In this document: piece after piece, positions 26,429 through 36,287 of the stretch
Position numbering within the stretch: position 1 is the stretch's first letter
How the letters are laid out: each line of letters opens with the position of its first letter
Assembly: GCA_001829785.1 (NCBI GenBank)
Contig: MICF01000003.1
Coordinates: 77,883-141,882 of the forward strand
Direction of reading: 5' to 3'
Length of the DNA: 64,000 nt
From: Sulfurimonas sp. RIFOXYD12_FULL_33_39
GTDB lineage: Bacteria; Campylobacterota; Campylobacteria; Campylobacterales; Sulfurimonadaceae
Made by a program: the position numbers and the translations under genes
The notes under the pieces: generated by a model
What the model saw: only the letters and a program-made list of their open reading frames with translations
Told to the model about the DNA's origin: nothing
Database searches by the model: none

Positions 26429-27421
26429 ATGAAAAAGATTAAAACTACTCCACTTGCTCCTCAAGAATTTGAGGTAGAGCAGATTAGTGAGAATGAAGCT
26501 AATGTTATGGCATATCCGTTTGAGACGGGTTATGCTATCTCTTTAGCTCATCCACTTCGCCGTTTCTTGTTAAGTAGCTCGGTTGGTTATGCTCCGATTG
26601 CTATTAAAATTGAGGGTGCTAAGCATGAATTTGATTCAGTTCGCGGTATGCTCGAAGACATTTCAGATTTTATATTAAATCTTAAAGAGATTCGCTTTAA
26701 ATTGCTTGGCGGTGTTAGTGAATCGGAAATTCGCTACAGCTTTGCAGGTCCTTGTACTATTAAGGGAAGTGATCTTTCAAACAGTGAAGTAGAGATAGTG
26801 ACTCCGGATGCTTATCTTGCTACATTAAATGAGGATTCTACACTTAATTTTAGTATTAAAGTTGCACAGGGCATTGGCTATGTTGCAAGTGAAGATACTC
26901 ACGATGAACTTGAAGAGGGTTATATAGCACTTGACGCTTATTTCACTCCTGTTCGCAGTGCAACTTATAAGATTGAAAATGTACTTGTAGAAGATAATCC
27001 TAACTTTGAGAGAGTAATTATAAACATTAGAACTGACGGACAGATTTCCCCGCTAGATGCTTTTAGAAACTCTTTAGAGGTTATGTATGCTCAGTTAGCG
27101 GTATTTAATAGTGAAATCAGTGTAAAAGCACCGACAACTATTGAAAGAGCTGAAGAGAGTCCCGATCTTAAAAAACTTGCTATGCATATCGACAGTTTAG
27201 GTCTTAGTGCGAGAAGTTTTAATTGTCTTGATCGCTCAAGTATTAAACTAATAGGTGAAATAGCATTGATGAGTACAAACGATCTTAAAAATGTTAAAAA
27301 TCTAGGTAAAAAATCATATGATGAGATTGTTGAAAAACTCCAAGAGTTCGGCTATGAAGTCGGCGGCGATCTTGCAGATGATGTTGTTAGTGCATTAAAA
27401 AAGAAAATAGAAGCTTTATAA
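26429..27421 (+). CDS. rpoA: RNA polymerase alpha subunit
   Basis: Alpha dimerises to start polymerase assembly, and its C-terminal domain binds UP elements and activators. The 330 residues include the assembly motif [20 protein letters not shown] near residue 42 (usual 'LRRxLLSSxxGxA') and the C-terminal domain with [20 protein letters not shown] and [19 protein letters not shown]. The Arg that contacts DNA minor groove in E. coli (R265) corresponds to ARSFNCL. Preceded by AAGGCG, and 20 bases before rplQ. Confidence 0.97.
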   Translation: MKKIKTTPLAPQEFEVEQISENEANVMAYPFETGYAISLAHPLRRFLLSSSVGYAPIAIKIEGAKHEFDSVRGMLEDISDFILNLKEIRFKLLGGVSESEIRYSFAGPCTIKGSDLSNSEVEIVTPDAYLATLNEDSTLNFSIKVAQGIGYVASEDTHDELEEGYIALDAYFTPVRSATYKIENVLVEDNPNFERVIINIRTDGQISPLDAFRNSLEVMYAQLAVFNSEISVKAPTTIERAEESPDLKKLAMHIDSLGLSARSFNCLDRSSIKLIGEIALMSTNDLKNVKNLGKKSYDEIVEKLQEFGYEVGGDLADDVVSALKKKIEAL

Positions 27422-27441
27422 GCTACATAGAGGAATTATAG

Positions 27442-27792
27442 ATGAGACATCGTCATGGATACCGTAAACTAGGTCGTACAAGCTCGCATCGTGCAGCTTT
27501 ACTTAAAAACCTAAGTATTTCGTTAATTGAACATGGTAAAATTGAGACTACTGTTGAAAAAGCAAAAGAGTTACGCTCTTATGTTGAAAAACTTATTACC
27601 GCTGCAGGAAAAGGTGATTCAAATGCTCATAAAGCAGTATTTGCGGCGCTTCAAAGTAAAGAAGCAACTAAAACTTTAGTAAATGAAATAGCTCCAAAAT
27701 ACGTTGATCGTCCAGGTGGCTATACTAGAATTACTAGAACACGTATTCGCCGTGGTGACGCTACTACTATGGCATTTATTGAATTAGTATAA
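27442..27792 (+). CDS. rplQ: 50S ribosomal protein L17
   Basis: L17 lies near the tunnel exit. The 116 residues begin [20 protein letters not shown], then [20 protein letters not shown] and the end [20 protein letters not shown], all diagnostic. It is the last gene of the alpha operon and is followed by a hairpin. Confidence 0.97.
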   Translation: MRHRHGYRKLGRTSSHRAALLKNLSISLIEHGKIETTVEKAKELRSYVEKLITAAGKGDSNAHKAVFAALQSKEATKTLVNEIAPKYVDRPGGYTRITRTRIRRGDATTMAFIELV

Positions 27793-27802
27793 TTCAATAC
27801 AA

Positions 27803-27830
27803 ATAACAGTAAGCTCTGTCTTGCTGTTAT
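27803..27830 (+). terminator. Hairpin ending the alpha operon
   Basis: ATAACAGTAAG, a 6-base loop, and CTTGCTGTTAT form an 11-bp stem with one T-G pair, 11 bases after the rplQ stop. It is followed by CCCCTTAT rather than a T-run, so termination may be partial or factor-dependent. Confidence 0.55.
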
Positions 27831-27880
27831 CCCCTTATACTTCCACATCCCAAACTACTTAAAATAAGAAGTGAGACATT

Positions 27881-29110
27881 ATGAGTAATTTCGCATTTGG
27901 AACCTACAGAATAAGTGATTTAAATCCTCTACATGTAGAAGCATTAAGAGAAGCGATTGAATCAGGTATAACAATGATAGACACCTCTTCAAACTATATG
28001 GATGGCTCTGCTGAGAGAGCTATTGCACTTGCATTTAGAGAGTTTGATAAAGATAAAAAGAATCAAGTTGAGATAATTAGCAAATTTGGATATATTCAAG
28101 GAACAAATTTGTTAAATTACAAAGAAAACACTTCTGCTCTTGATGAAAAAGAGATTGTAAAGTATAGTGAAGATTGTTATCACTCAATCTCTAAATCTTT
28201 TATGCGTCAGCAATTGAGCCAATCATTAAAAAGATTAGAGCTAGAAAAACTTGAGTGCTATTTAGTACATAATCCAGAGTACTATCTTTTAGACGCGATT
28301 AACAAGGGTATTTCTAAAGATGAGAGACTTGATGAGATGTATAGAAGATTGCAGGATACTTTCGTCGGATTGGAAGAAGAAGTAAAAAAGGGAAGAATCC
28401 TATCTTACGGCATTAGCTCAAACAGCTTTTCACTTTTAGCATCAGATGATGAGTTCTTGCCTTATGAAGATTTACTTACATTGGCACATAATGCGGCAAA
28501 AATTATTGGTAATGAAACTCATAGCTTTACGACTGTAGAGCTGCCGGTTAATATTTTAGAACAAGAGGGACTTAAATGTGCTTCATGGGCAAAAAAAAAC
28601 GGTTTGAGAGTTTTGGTAAACAGAGCGCTCAATGCAAAGTATAATGATAGAATGTTTCGTTTGGCAGATTATGATGAGAGTAAAGAGTATTATAACTATT
28701 TAAATGAAATTCTGGAAATTTGTGATAATGAATCTCTCAAATTGCTCTATAATCTTATTGAGCAGCTTGATACCAATAAGCATAAATTCGGTTGGATAGG
28801 TGATTATGATATCTTCATGTTTACTCAAGTTATGCCACATGTAAAAAAAGCGTTAAGATTAAGAGATGAGAATGAAATTGAAGTTATACTTAATTTAATT
28901 GATTTGTATTTTCAAGAGCTTAGAAAAATGGTCTCTTATGAGTGTTCAAAAAAGACGAGAATTGAGTTAAAAGAGTTCTTTGATGAGTGTGTTTTGCCAA
29001 TGCAAGAGTGTGCAATTAGGTTTTTAATGCAAAAAGAAAGTGTCGATTACATACTTGTAGGTATGAGAAAGCCTTTGTATGTGCATCAAATTCTTTTATT
29101 GCAGAGATAA
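27881..29110 (+). CDS. Aldo/keto reductase-like protein with a long helical insertion
   Basis: The 409-residue protein has the TIM-barrel aldo/keto reductase start FAFGTYRISDLNPLHVEALR. The tetrad is present as IDTSSNYM (Asp, Tyr), SKFGYI (Lys) and YLVHNPE (His). KGRILSYGISSNSF is the usual strand 6 region. About 130 mostly helical residues (about 247-375) separate this from the final strand, DYILVGMRKP. That makes it about 80 residues longer than usual family members. The cofactor would be NAD(P)H; the substrate is unknown. It stands alone between the alpha operon and a NifU-like gene. Confidence 0.82.
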   Translation: MSNFAFGTYRISDLNPLHVEALREAIESGITMIDTSSNYMDGSAERAIALAFREFDKDKKNQVEIISKFGYIQGTNLLNYKENTSALDEKEIVKYSEDCYHSISKSFMRQQLSQSLKRLELEKLECYLVHNPEYYLLDAINKGISKDERLDEMYRRLQDTFVGLEEEVKKGRILSYGISSNSFSLLASDDEFLPYEDLLTLAHNAAKIIGNETHSFTTVELPVNILEQEGLKCASWAKKNGLRVLVNRALNAKYNDRMFRLADYDESKEYYNYLNEILEICDNESLKLLYNLIEQLDTNKHKFGWIGDYDIFMFTQVMPHVKKALRLRDENEIEVILNLIDLYFQELRKMVSYECSKKTRIELKEFFDECVLPMQECAIRFLMQKESVDYILVGMRKPLYVHQILLLQR

Positions 29111-29189
29111 ACAATATTTTTTATCACTTGTTAAGCGATATTTTCATATCTTATGAATACAATAAACATATAAATTTTAAAGGATGGAC

Positions 29190-29465
29190 ATGATTCCATT
29201 TACAGACGAAGAGTTAATGAATCCAGTAAGAAACGTTATAGAGAAAGTTCGTCCTTCATTAGCGCTTGACGGCGGCGACATAGATTTTATAACGGTTAAA
29301 AATTCAAAAGTGTATATACAACTAAAAGGGTCTTGTATCGGCTGCGCAAGTAGCGGAACAACACTGAAATACGGTGTAGAGAGACAGCTTAAGATGGACA
29401 TACATCCTGAATTAACAGTAATAAATGTACCTGTTGGTATGGAAAACGATATAGACAATTTATAA
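29190..29465 (+). CDS. NifU-like (Nfu) iron-sulfur scaffold domain protein
   Basis: It carries and delivers Fe-S clusters. The 91-residue protein is just the Nfu domain, with IEKVRPSLALDGGDIDFITV and the CxxC motif GSCIGCASSG (Cys49, Cys52). The start at ATG 29190 is chosen because AAGGA lies 5 bases upstream; ATG 29184 overlaps this binding site. The next gene starts 18 bases later in the same direction, suggesting an operon with the TPR gene and murE. Confidence 0.88.
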   Translation: MIPFTDEELMNPVRNVIEKVRPSLALDGGDIDFITVKNSKVYIQLKGSCIGCASSGTTLKYGVERQLKMDIHPELTVINVPVGMENDIDNL

Positions 29466-29483
29466 ATAAGTGTAGAGATATTA

Positions 29484-30074
29484 ATGGCAATAAGTAAATT
29501 TAAAACATTATCACAAGCAAAAGAGAGTTTCTCAAAGAGCGATTACAAAAATGCATTGGAGAAATTTGCGGCAGTTTTGCAAAATTTTCCTAATTCAAAA
29601 GAGGCTTATAACGGCGTTATTCTTTCTGAAATGGCTATGAGTGGAGAGGGCGGTGCAGAGGCTCTTTTTGATTATTATGAGATTTTAAAAGAGGAAGATA
29701 AGGAACAAGCTGACGTTATAATGACCAATATTTTACAAAATATGGACGGCTCTATGGAGAGACTAAAAGAGGTCTTTGCCGAGCCTTTGCGTGATAGACT
29801 AGAGTTTGAAGACGGGATTCTTTATAAAGATTTTAAAGCCTTAATAGATGAGGGCGGAAACTTTAAAGAGATATTTGAAAACATAATGTTTTCAACAAAA
29901 GTAATTATTACTCAAAAAGAGGATTTTATAGATTTTTTAGAAAATCTTATAGAATACGGCTTTGAAGAGATGGCTTTGACATATTTGGAAAACGCTTTGA
30001 GTGTTTATCCAAGCGATAAACTGCTTAAAAAACTGCTTAAAAAGTTGGCGGAAGGCAAAAAAATTGAAAATTGA
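29484..30074 (+). CDS. TPR-like protein of unknown function
   Basis: The 196-residue protein opens with a tetratricopeptide-like repeat, QAKESFSKSDYKNALEKFAA followed by VLQNFPNSKEAYNGVILSEM, and has another helical pair near the C-terminus (MALTYLENALSVYPSDKLL). It is acidic, with no signal peptide and no cysteine. The end overlaps the start of murE by 11 bases, so it is translated together with it. A link to peptidoglycan synthesis is a guess from position only. Confidence 0.72.
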   Translation: MAISKFKTLSQAKESFSKSDYKNALEKFAAVLQNFPNSKEAYNGVILSEMAMSGEGGAEALFDYYEILKEEDKEQADVIMTNILQNMDGSMERLKEVFAEPLRDRLEFEDGILYKDFKALIDEGGNFKEIFENIMFSTKVIITQKEDFIDFLENLIEYGFEEMALTYLENALSVYPSDKLLKKLLKKLAEGKKIEN

Positions 30075-31359
30075 ATTTAGCAGTGAAAAGTTTAGGTACA
30101 TAAGCGAAAACTCTGCAGAGTGCGACAAAGAGACGGCTTTCGTACTAACTCCGCAAAATGAAAAATTTCTTCAAGATGCCAAAGAGAGGGGTGCTCATTC
30201 AATTATAAATATTAAAGATGTTGCAAAGCTTTTTGGAATTGATAAAATAAAGATTGTCGGCATTACCGGTACAAACGGTAAAACAACGACAGCAAGTGCT
30301 ATATACTCTTTTTTGCTTGATTTAGGATACAAAGCTGCTATGCAGGGAACACGCGGTTTTTTTATGAATGATGAGATGTGTGAAGGAAAAACACTTACAA
30401 CTCCATCAGTGTTAAATACATACAAACACATATATCAAGCAGTACAGGCCGGTTGTGAGTTTTTTATTATGGAAGTAAGCTCACATGCTATCTCTCAAAA
30501 GAGAATAGAAGGCTTGAATTTTGAGTTAAAGATACTTACTAATATTACTCAAGATCATTTGGATTATCACAAAACTCTAGGTGAATATATAGCAGTAAAA
30601 AACAGTTTTTTTCAAGATGAAGGAAGAAAACTTATTAATAAGGATGAGCCAAAAGCATCGTTTAATTTTAAAAATACTTTTACCTACGGTATAGAAAACC
30701 CTGCTACATATAGACTTATCGCTTATTCGCTAAACAATGCGACAAGCGGAATAATTCAGCACTTTAAAGAGGTAGTCCCTTTTACTGCCGCACTACATGG
30801 TTTTTTTAATCTTTATAATCTTATGGCGGCAATCTCGGCAACGCACCTTTTAACCGGCAAGAAACTTGAGGATGTGTGCTCTGTTGTAGATAACTTTGCA
30901 GGTGTGAGCGGACGGATGGAGCAGGTAAGCGAAATTCCAAACGTAATAGTCGATTTTGCGCATACGCCTGATGGCATACAGCAAGTATTAAATGCACTAA
31001 AAGAGAAAGAGCTTTTGGTTGTGTTTGGTGCAGGCGGAGACAGAGATAGAACAAAAAGACCTTTGATGGGCAAAGTAGCCGCTAGTTTGGCAAAAAAACT
31101 CTATGTAACAAGCGACAACCCAAGAAATGAAGACCCGCAAGATATAGTAAATGATATTTTAGAGGGTATTGAGGATAAAAGTTTAGTTAATGTAGAGTTA
31201 AACAGAAAAAAAGCAATAGAGATGGCTCTTAAAGATCAACAAGAGGATGAAGTTGTCGTTATTTTAGGAAAAGGCGATGAATCTTTTCAAATTATTTATG
31301 ATGAAAAGTTCCCTTTTGATGATAGAGAAATAGTCAGAGAGTTGCTGAAATTAAGATAA
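30064..31359 (+). CDS. murE: UDP-MurNAc-L-Ala-D-Glu:meso-diaminopimelate ligase
   Basis: MurE adds meso-diaminopimelate to the peptidoglycan precursor in the cytoplasm using ATP. The 431-residue protein shows the ATP loop GITGTNGKTTT (67-77), the Mur motif MEVSSHAISQKR, TNITQDHLDYH, and SDNPRNEDP, whose DNPR is the hallmark of DAP-specific MurE. The start is TTG 30064 with GGAAGG 7 bases upstream. The open frame extends upstream to ATG 30001 inside the TPR gene, but that part is the TPR gene in another frame. Confidence 0.92.
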   Translation: MKIEFSSEKFRYISENSAECDKETAFVLTPQNEKFLQDAKERGAHSIINIKDVAKLFGIDKIKIVGITGTNGKTTTASAIYSFLLDLGYKAAMQGTRGFFMNDEMCEGKTLTTPSVLNTYKHIYQAVQAGCEFFIMEVSSHAISQKRIEGLNFELKILTNITQDHLDYHKTLGEYIAVKNSFFQDEGRKLINKDEPKASFNFKNTFTYGIENPATYRLIAYSLNNATSGIIQHFKEVVPFTAALHGFFNLYNLMAAISATHLLTGKKLEDVCSVVDNFAGVSGRMEQVSEIPNVIVDFAHTPDGIQQVLNALKEKELLVVFGAGGDRDRTKRPLMGKVAASLAKKLYVTSDNPRNEDPQDIVNDILEGIEDKSLVNVELNRKKAIEMALKDQQEDEVVVILGKGDESFQIIYDEKFPFDDREIVRELLKLR

Positions 31360-31454
31360 TTTTACTCTTAATTATCAAAACTTCTTTTAATGCATTAGAG
31401 TATATGGGATTATTTTTGCTATAATTTCAAAAAATTTTTATAAGGGTGATATTT

Positions 31455-31829
31455 ATGGGAATTCCTCAACCGGCATTTTATATATTTAAGTGTGAGCAAT
31501 CAGCTCCTCCAGGTATGCCAAAACCCTCATGTGTTACGCCGGAAACTCAGGATTTATTTCAACATTTGGCACAAAAATTGATGAAAGAGGGCGTAATGGG
31601 AACTGTTCAGCCTATACGTACATCATGTTTAAATCGCTGCAGTTCAGGTCCAGTTATGCTTGTAGAACCGGGGCATTTTATGTATGCAGCACTTACAAAA
31701 GAAAAAATTGATAGAATAATAGAAGAACATATTATAGGTGGAAGTGTTGTTCAAGAGTATTTAATAGGCTCTGACATGTGGGATGAACCTATTTCTCCAT
31801 GTGATATGAAAAAACAGATGGGAATGTAA
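31455..31829 (+). CDS. Thioredoxin-like 2Fe-2S ferredoxin
   Basis: The 124-residue protein has four cysteines, C13, C26, C58 and C62 (RTSCLNRC), spaced as in the thioredoxin-like ferredoxins (Aquifex Fd4 type and NuoE relatives) that hold one 2Fe-2S cluster. The start at ATG 31455 has AAGGG 8 bases upstream and follows the 11th base of an earlier in-frame GTG (31446) that lacks spacing. The electron partner is unknown. It is followed by panD after one base. Confidence 0.8.
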   Translation: MGIPQPAFYIFKCEQSAPPGMPKPSCVTPETQDLFQHLAQKLMKEGVMGTVQPIRTSCLNRCSSGPVMLVEPGHFMYAALTKEKIDRIIEEHIIGGSVVQEYLIGSDMWDEPISPCDMKKQMGM

Positions 31830-31830
31830 A

Positions 31831-32196
31831 ATGACGATTGAGATGTTGTACAGTAAAATTCATCGTGCTACCGTAACGGATGCTAACTTAAACTATGTTG
31901 GTTCAATTACAATAGACGAAGAGTTAATGGAAGCCGCTAAAATGAGGATTGGACAAAAAGTTGAAATTCTAAATATCAATAACGGTGAGAGATTTTCAAC
32001 ATATGTTATCTTAGGTGAGCGTGGAAAAAGAGATATCTGTTTAAACGGTGCGGCTGCTAGAAAAGTTCATAAAGGCGATAAAATAATTATTGTAGCTTAT
32101 GCAACTTATGATGAAGCAGATTTGCTAACTTATAAGCCAAAAGTTGTGTTGGTAGATGAAAATAACGATATAGACCAAATACTAGAAGAGATTTGA
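31831..32196 (+). CDS. panD: Aspartate 1-decarboxylase
   Basis: PanD makes beta-alanine for pantothenate. It is made as a proenzyme that cuts itself between Gly24 and Ser25 (NYVGSITID) to form a pyruvoyl group. The 121-residue protein also has the catalytic Lys in [10 protein letters not shown] and the later [14 protein letters not shown] and AYATYDEA. It is one base after the ferredoxin gene and 4 bases before the YbaB gene, so the set is an operon. Confidence 0.95.
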   Translation: MTIEMLYSKIHRATVTDANLNYVGSITIDEELMEAAKMRIGQKVEILNINNGERFSTYVILGERGKRDICLNGAAARKVHKGDKIIIVAYATYDEADLLTYKPKVVLVDENNDIDQILEEI

Positions 32197-32200
32197 TATT

Positions 32201-32509
32201 ATGTTTGGAAAAATAGGCGATATGAGTAAAATGCTTGAAGGAATGCAAGAGAATGCTCAAAAGCTTGAATCCGAGTTGGCATCAAAAATATTTAGAGTCA
32301 AAAGTGGCGGCGGTTTAGTTGAAGTGGTTATAAACGGTAAAGGCGAAGTCATCGATATTAATATTGATAATTCGCTACTTAATGATAAAGATTCACTGCA
32401 GATTTTACTAATTGGCGCACTAAACGATGCAAATAAAATGGTTGAACAAAATCGACAAAACAGCGCACTCGGAATACTAGGCGGTATAAATCCGTTTGGA
32501 ATGGCTTAA
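32201..32509 (+). CDS. YbaB/EbfC family nucleoid-associated protein
   Basis: YbaB proteins bind DNA as small dimers and often sit near dnaX or recR. The 102-residue protein has the usual N-terminal helix (KMLEGMQENAQKLESELASK) and the strand pair VKSGGGLVEVVINGKGEVID. No dnaX or recR is adjacent here. It lies in an operon with panD and a PDZ gene. Its stop TAA and the next ATG overlap closely (TTAAATG). Confidence 0.9.
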   Translation: MFGKIGDMSKMLEGMQENAQKLESELASKIFRVKSGGGLVEVVINGKGEVIDINIDNSLLNDKDSLQILLIGALNDANKMVEQNRQNSALGILGGINPFGMA

Positions 32510-33490
32510 ATGTTACGGCTATTTATAGCTATCAACATACTTATACTAAATATATACGCATGCAAGGATGGTTTTGATGCATGCAAACTTAAAGTTATCG
32601 ACTCAGAATCCATAGTAAACGAAACACTCCAAATACCTATTCAAAACAATCAAAGATTAATCTTCTCTACAACTCCTCCAAAATCAAAAATTATTAAGCA
32701 TGACCCATATCTCTCGCTATACCTCATAGAAGATACAAAAAAATTCAAATACCCTTTTAGAATCAATATGAATATCTCTTCGGGGACAATAGGTATTGAC
32801 GGCAAGAGCGTGATTGAGGGAAAAATTGTAAAAAATCAAGTTGGATTAAACAGTTTCGCAACATTTAGCGAACCTCTTAGTGCCCCGAGTTTGCTTTTAA
32901 ATAGCTGTTGCGCATTAGAGGGAGTTGTTACACCGCTTGGGATAATAGAAAAAGAGTATATAGAGAGATTCTTAAAAGTAAAAGAGGTTTCATATTCCGA
33001 TATCGGAATAAGAGTCAAAGACGATAAAAATATGGTTAAAGTTAGCGGCAGTAACCCTTTTATGAAAGATAATCCTTTTGAAATAGATGACATAATTTTG
33101 GAGCTTAACGGAAAAAAAGTGAAAAATAGTGCTTTGTTTATGAGAGAGATACTTTTTAGTAAAATCGGCTCAATTCATAAAGTTAAAATAAAAAGAGCCT
33201 CAAAACTATTTACTTTTGTAGTAAAGAGCCAAAATAGAAAGGGCGGCGGTTTTTTAAGCGATACTTTTTTGGAGTTCTTTGGAATATCTTTTGATAAAAA
33301 TTTATGTATCATAAAAATAGAAAAGAATGCAGAGCATTACGGAGTTAAGTTGGGGGATAAACTTCTTGAAGTCAATATGAATAGAATTAAAAATGCTCAG
33401 GATATATCAGGGCTAGTAGATAATTGTAAAAAGTCTGTAAATCTTCTTTTTCAAAGAGAGCAATTTCAGTTTTTTGTGAAACTAAATTAG
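32510..33490 (+). CDS. PDZ-domain periplasmic protein
   Basis: The 326-residue protein starts with a signal-like segment, MLRLFIAINILILNIYACKD. A predicted beta-rich domain follows, then CCALEGVVTPLGIIEKEYIE, and near residue 180 a PDZ-like unit, NPFEIDDIILELNGKKVKNS, followed by a second near residue 275 (NAEHYGVKLGDKLLEVNMNR). There is no protease triad. I know similar proteins in this phylum only as uncharacterised. A scaffold or adaptor role in the envelope is an inference. Confidence 0.75.
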   Translation: MLRLFIAINILILNIYACKDGFDACKLKVIDSESIVNETLQIPIQNNQRLIFSTTPPKSKIIKHDPYLSLYLIEDTKKFKYPFRINMNISSGTIGIDGKSVIEGKIVKNQVGLNSFATFSEPLSAPSLLLNSCCALEGVVTPLGIIEKEYIERFLKVKEVSYSDIGIRVKDDKNMVKVSGSNPFMKDNPFEIDDIILELNGKKVKNSALFMREILFSKIGSIHKVKIKRASKLFTFVVKSQNRKGGGFLSDTFLEFFGISFDKNLCIIKIEKNAEHYGVKLGDKLLEVNMNRIKNAQDISGLVDNCKKSVNLLFQREQFQFFVKLN

Positions 33491-33502
33491 ATAGAATTTC
33501 GT

Positions 33503-34348
33503 ATGCAAAACTTTGAAAATTTCTTATTAAATCACTTGCCGATTTCAAAAAGCATTCACCCTACGTATGAGGAAGCACTGCAAAAAATGCTTCTTGCCGG
33601 CGGGAAGAGATTTCGTCCTGCACTTTTGTTAGGCGTTGTCGGTGCGTACAATCCTCTTTTGATAGGCGGAGCGTATCATGCCGCTTATGCAATCGAGCTT
33701 CTTCATACATATTCACTTATACATGATGATTTGCCTGCAATGGATAATTCACCGCTTCGCAGAGGTGAACCTACGCTACATGTACTTTTTGATGAAGTAA
33801 CTGCAATCCTTGTGGGAGATGCTTTAAATACATACTCTTTTGAAGTTTTAAGTAATGCTCCTTTTTCTGACTATACTAAAGTTGCACTTATAAGGGAGTT
33901 ATCGGTAAACGGTGGACTTAACGGAATGGTTTTAGGTCAAGCGATTGATTGTTATTTTGAAAACAGACCGCTTTGCTTGGAAGATGTAAAAACTCTGCAT
34001 ATAAATAAAACCGCTAAACTTATTGCCGCATCACTTAAAATGGGCGCTATTATAATCGGCAAAGAAGATTTGGGAGACGCTCTTTATGATTTTGGTATCA
34101 GACTTGGGCTTTTGTTTCAGATTCAAGATGATATCTTAGATGTTACTCAGAGTTCAGAGGAAGCAGGAAAGCTTACAAACAACGATGAAGCTAAGAATAG
34201 TTTTGTCACACTATTAGGTCTTGATGAGGCATTAAATCAAGCTAACGCTTTAGCGGATAAGTTAATGTTAGAGTTAAACGGTTTTGATGATAATTTAAAA
34301 TCTGAACTTTCTACACTTCTTACACAATATATAAACAGACATAAATAA
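33503..34348 (+). CDS. ispA: Farnesyl diphosphate synthase-type polyprenyl synthetase
   Basis: It joins isopentenyl and dimethylallyl/geranyl diphosphates in isoprenoid synthesis. The 281-residue protein has LAGGKRFRPALLLG, the first aspartate motif DDLPAMD (75-81) followed by RRGEPTLH, and the second, FQIQDDILD. The six-residue DDX4D first motif is the bacterial FPP/GGPP type. It lies 19 bases before tkt and follows the PDZ gene by 12 bases. Confidence 0.9.
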   Translation: MQNFENFLLNHLPISKSIHPTYEEALQKMLLAGGKRFRPALLLGVVGAYNPLLIGGAYHAAYAIELLHTYSLIHDDLPAMDNSPLRRGEPTLHVLFDEVTAILVGDALNTYSFEVLSNAPFSDYTKVALIRELSVNGGLNGMVLGQAIDCYFENRPLCLEDVKTLHINKTAKLIAASLKMGAIIIGKEDLGDALYDFGIRLGLLFQIQDDILDVTQSSEEAGKLTNNDEAKNSFVTLLGLDEALNQANALADKLMLELNGFDDNLKSELSTLLTQYINRHK

Positions 34349-34367
34349 ACATAACAAAGGTAATATA

Positions 34368-36287
34368 ATGAGTAATGCAATGCGTCAAAAAATGGCAAAC
34401 AGTATAAGATTTTTAGCTGCAGATATGGTTCAGTCAGCAAATTCCGGACATCCGGGCGCACCCATGGGGCTTGCGGATATTGCAGTAGTTTTAAGCGAAC
34501 ACTTAAATCACAATCCTAAAAATCCATTTTGGTTAAATCGCGACAGACTCGTTTTTTCAGGCGGACATGCAACAGGTCTTATATACTCTCTTTATTATCT
34601 CTGGGGATACGGTTTAGAGATTGATGATTTGAAAAACTTTCGTCAGTTAGACTCTAAAACACCGGGACATCCGGAGTTTGGACATACGGCAGGTATTGAG
34701 ATTACTACGGGACCTCTAGGACAGGGTATTGCAAATGCAGTCGGTTTTGCAATGGCTTCTAAATTTGTAGGTGCTCAAACTAACTCTGAGACTGCTAAGT
34801 TAATTGACCATAATGTTTACTGTCTATGCGGTGACGGTGACTTGGAAGAGGGCGTAAGTTATGAAGCTTGTTCTATTGCAGGACATAACAAACTAGATAA
34901 CTTGATTCTTATATATGATTCAAACCGAATTACAATTGAAGGTTCAACCGATTTAAGTATCAGTGAAAATATCCGCGGCAGATTTGAGTCTCAAGGCTGG
35001 GATGTACTGGAGTGCGACGGACATAACTTTGATGAGATAGATAGTGTAATTACCGCTGCAAAATCAAACTCTAAACCGACCATTATTATTGCAAACACTA
35101 TGATTGCAAAAGGTGCAGGCATTATGGAAGGTTCACACCATGCGCACGGTGCACCTCTTGGAAAAGATGTAATTGCTCAGGCAAAAGAGGATGCAGGATT
35201 TGATACAACTAAAACTTTTCATGTTGACGAAGATGTAATGGCAAGATTTAGATGTGCGATTGAAAAGGGAGATTTGTTAGAGCGCGAATGGGTTCACTCA
35301 CTTAAAACTCTTCCTCTGATGGAGCAAAATGAGGCTTTAGCTGCACTTCAAAATCCTGATTTTTCGCGTATTGAGTGGCCTACTTTTGAAAAAGCCGATG
35401 CTACTAGAAATACAAACGGCAAAATTATGAATGCTATAGCAAGAGCTATCCCTAGCTTTTTAGGCGGAAGCGCAGACCTTAGCCCGTCAAATAAAACTGA
35501 ACTTGTTGACATGGGTGTTTATCCAAAAGGTAGAAATATCTACTTTGGTATCCGTGAACATGCAATGGCTTCAATTACCAATGCTATTGCACTATATGGT
35601 TCTTTAATGCCTTTTAGCGCTACATTTTTTGTTTTTTCTGACTACCTAAAACCTGCTGCTCGTATAGCGGCACTTACCGGAATTCAGCATTTTTTTGTAT
35701 GGACGCATGACAGTATCGGTGTAGGCGAAGACGGACCTACTCATCAACCAATTGAGCATTTAAGTCAGTTTCGCTCACTTCCAAACTTTTATGTTTGGAG
35801 ACCTGCTGATGGTGTTGAAAACGTTGAAGCTTGGAAAACGGCACTAGAGATGAAAAAATCTCCATCGGCATTTGTCTGCTCACGTCAAAATCTCTCAGTT
35901 CTTCCTCTTGCAGTAAAAGGAATTATAAGTAACGGCGGATACCTTCTCTCAAGCGATGAAAATGCTACAATAACTTTAATGGCAAGCGGTAGTGAAGTAG
36001 AACTTGCTCTTAAAGTTAAAACGGCATTAAATGAAAAGGGATTACATGTAAATGTAGTTTCTGTTCCGTGTTATGACCTTTTTGTAGAACAAGATAAATC
36101 ATATATCGATACTATTATTAAACCAAATACCAGAAAAATAGCAATCGAAGCTGCTCGCGGTTTAGAGTGGTACAGATTTGCAGATGAAGTAATAGGTATG
36201 GATACATTCGGCGCATCTGCTCCGGCGGATAAGCTTTTTGAGAAGTTTGGTTTCTCCGTAGAGAGTGTTTTAGCTAAAATCATATAA
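34368..36287 (+). CDS. tkt: Transketolase
   Basis: Transketolase transfers two-carbon units in the pentose-phosphate pathway using thiamine diphosphate. The 639-residue protein carries HPGAPMGLADIA, the cofactor motif CGDGDLEEGVSYEA near 155, and GHNFDEID. The middle domain has YFGIREHAMASITNAIALYG with the catalytic Glu, and HDSIGVGEDGPTHQPIEHL. The C-terminal domain is intact. Length is about 25 residues below E. coli TktA. It converges on the glycosylase gene with an 8-base overlap. A sedoheptulose route for carbon fixation cannot be told from this gene alone. Confidence 0.95.
   Translation: MSNAMRQKMANSIRFLAADMVQSANSGHPGAPMGLADIAVVLSEHLNHNPKNPFWLNRDRLVFSGGHATGLIYSLYYLWGYGLEIDDLKNFRQLDSKTPGHPEFGHTAGIEITTGPLGQGIANAVGFAMASKFVGAQTNSETAKLIDHNVYCLCGDGDLEEGVSYEACSIAGHNKLDNLILIYDSNRITIEGSTDLSISENIRGRFESQGWDVLECDGHNFDEIDSVITAAKSNSKPTIIIANTMIAKGAGIMEGSHHAHGAPLGKDVIAQAKEDAGFDTTKTFHVDEDVMARFRCAIEKGDLLEREWVHSLKTLPLMEQNEALAALQNPDFSRIEWPTFEKADATRNTNGKIMNAIARAIPSFLGGSADLSPSNKTELVDMGVYPKGRNIYFGIREHAMASITNAIALYGSLMPFSATFFVFSDYLKPAARIAALTGIQHFFVWTHDSIGVGEDGPTHQPIEHLSQFRSLPNFYVWRPADGVENVEAWKTALEMKKSPSAFVCSRQNLSVLPLAVKGIISNGGYLLSSDENATITLMASGSEVELALKVKTALNEKGLHVNVVSVPCYDLFVEQDKSYIDTIIKPNTRKIAIEAARGLEWYRFADEVIGMDTFGASAPADKLFEKFGFSVESVLAKII

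Noticed and set aside
30001..30063. ATG 30001 as the start of murE
   Set aside because: The extra 21 codons overlap the TPR gene in another frame, and TTG 30064 has a good binding site.
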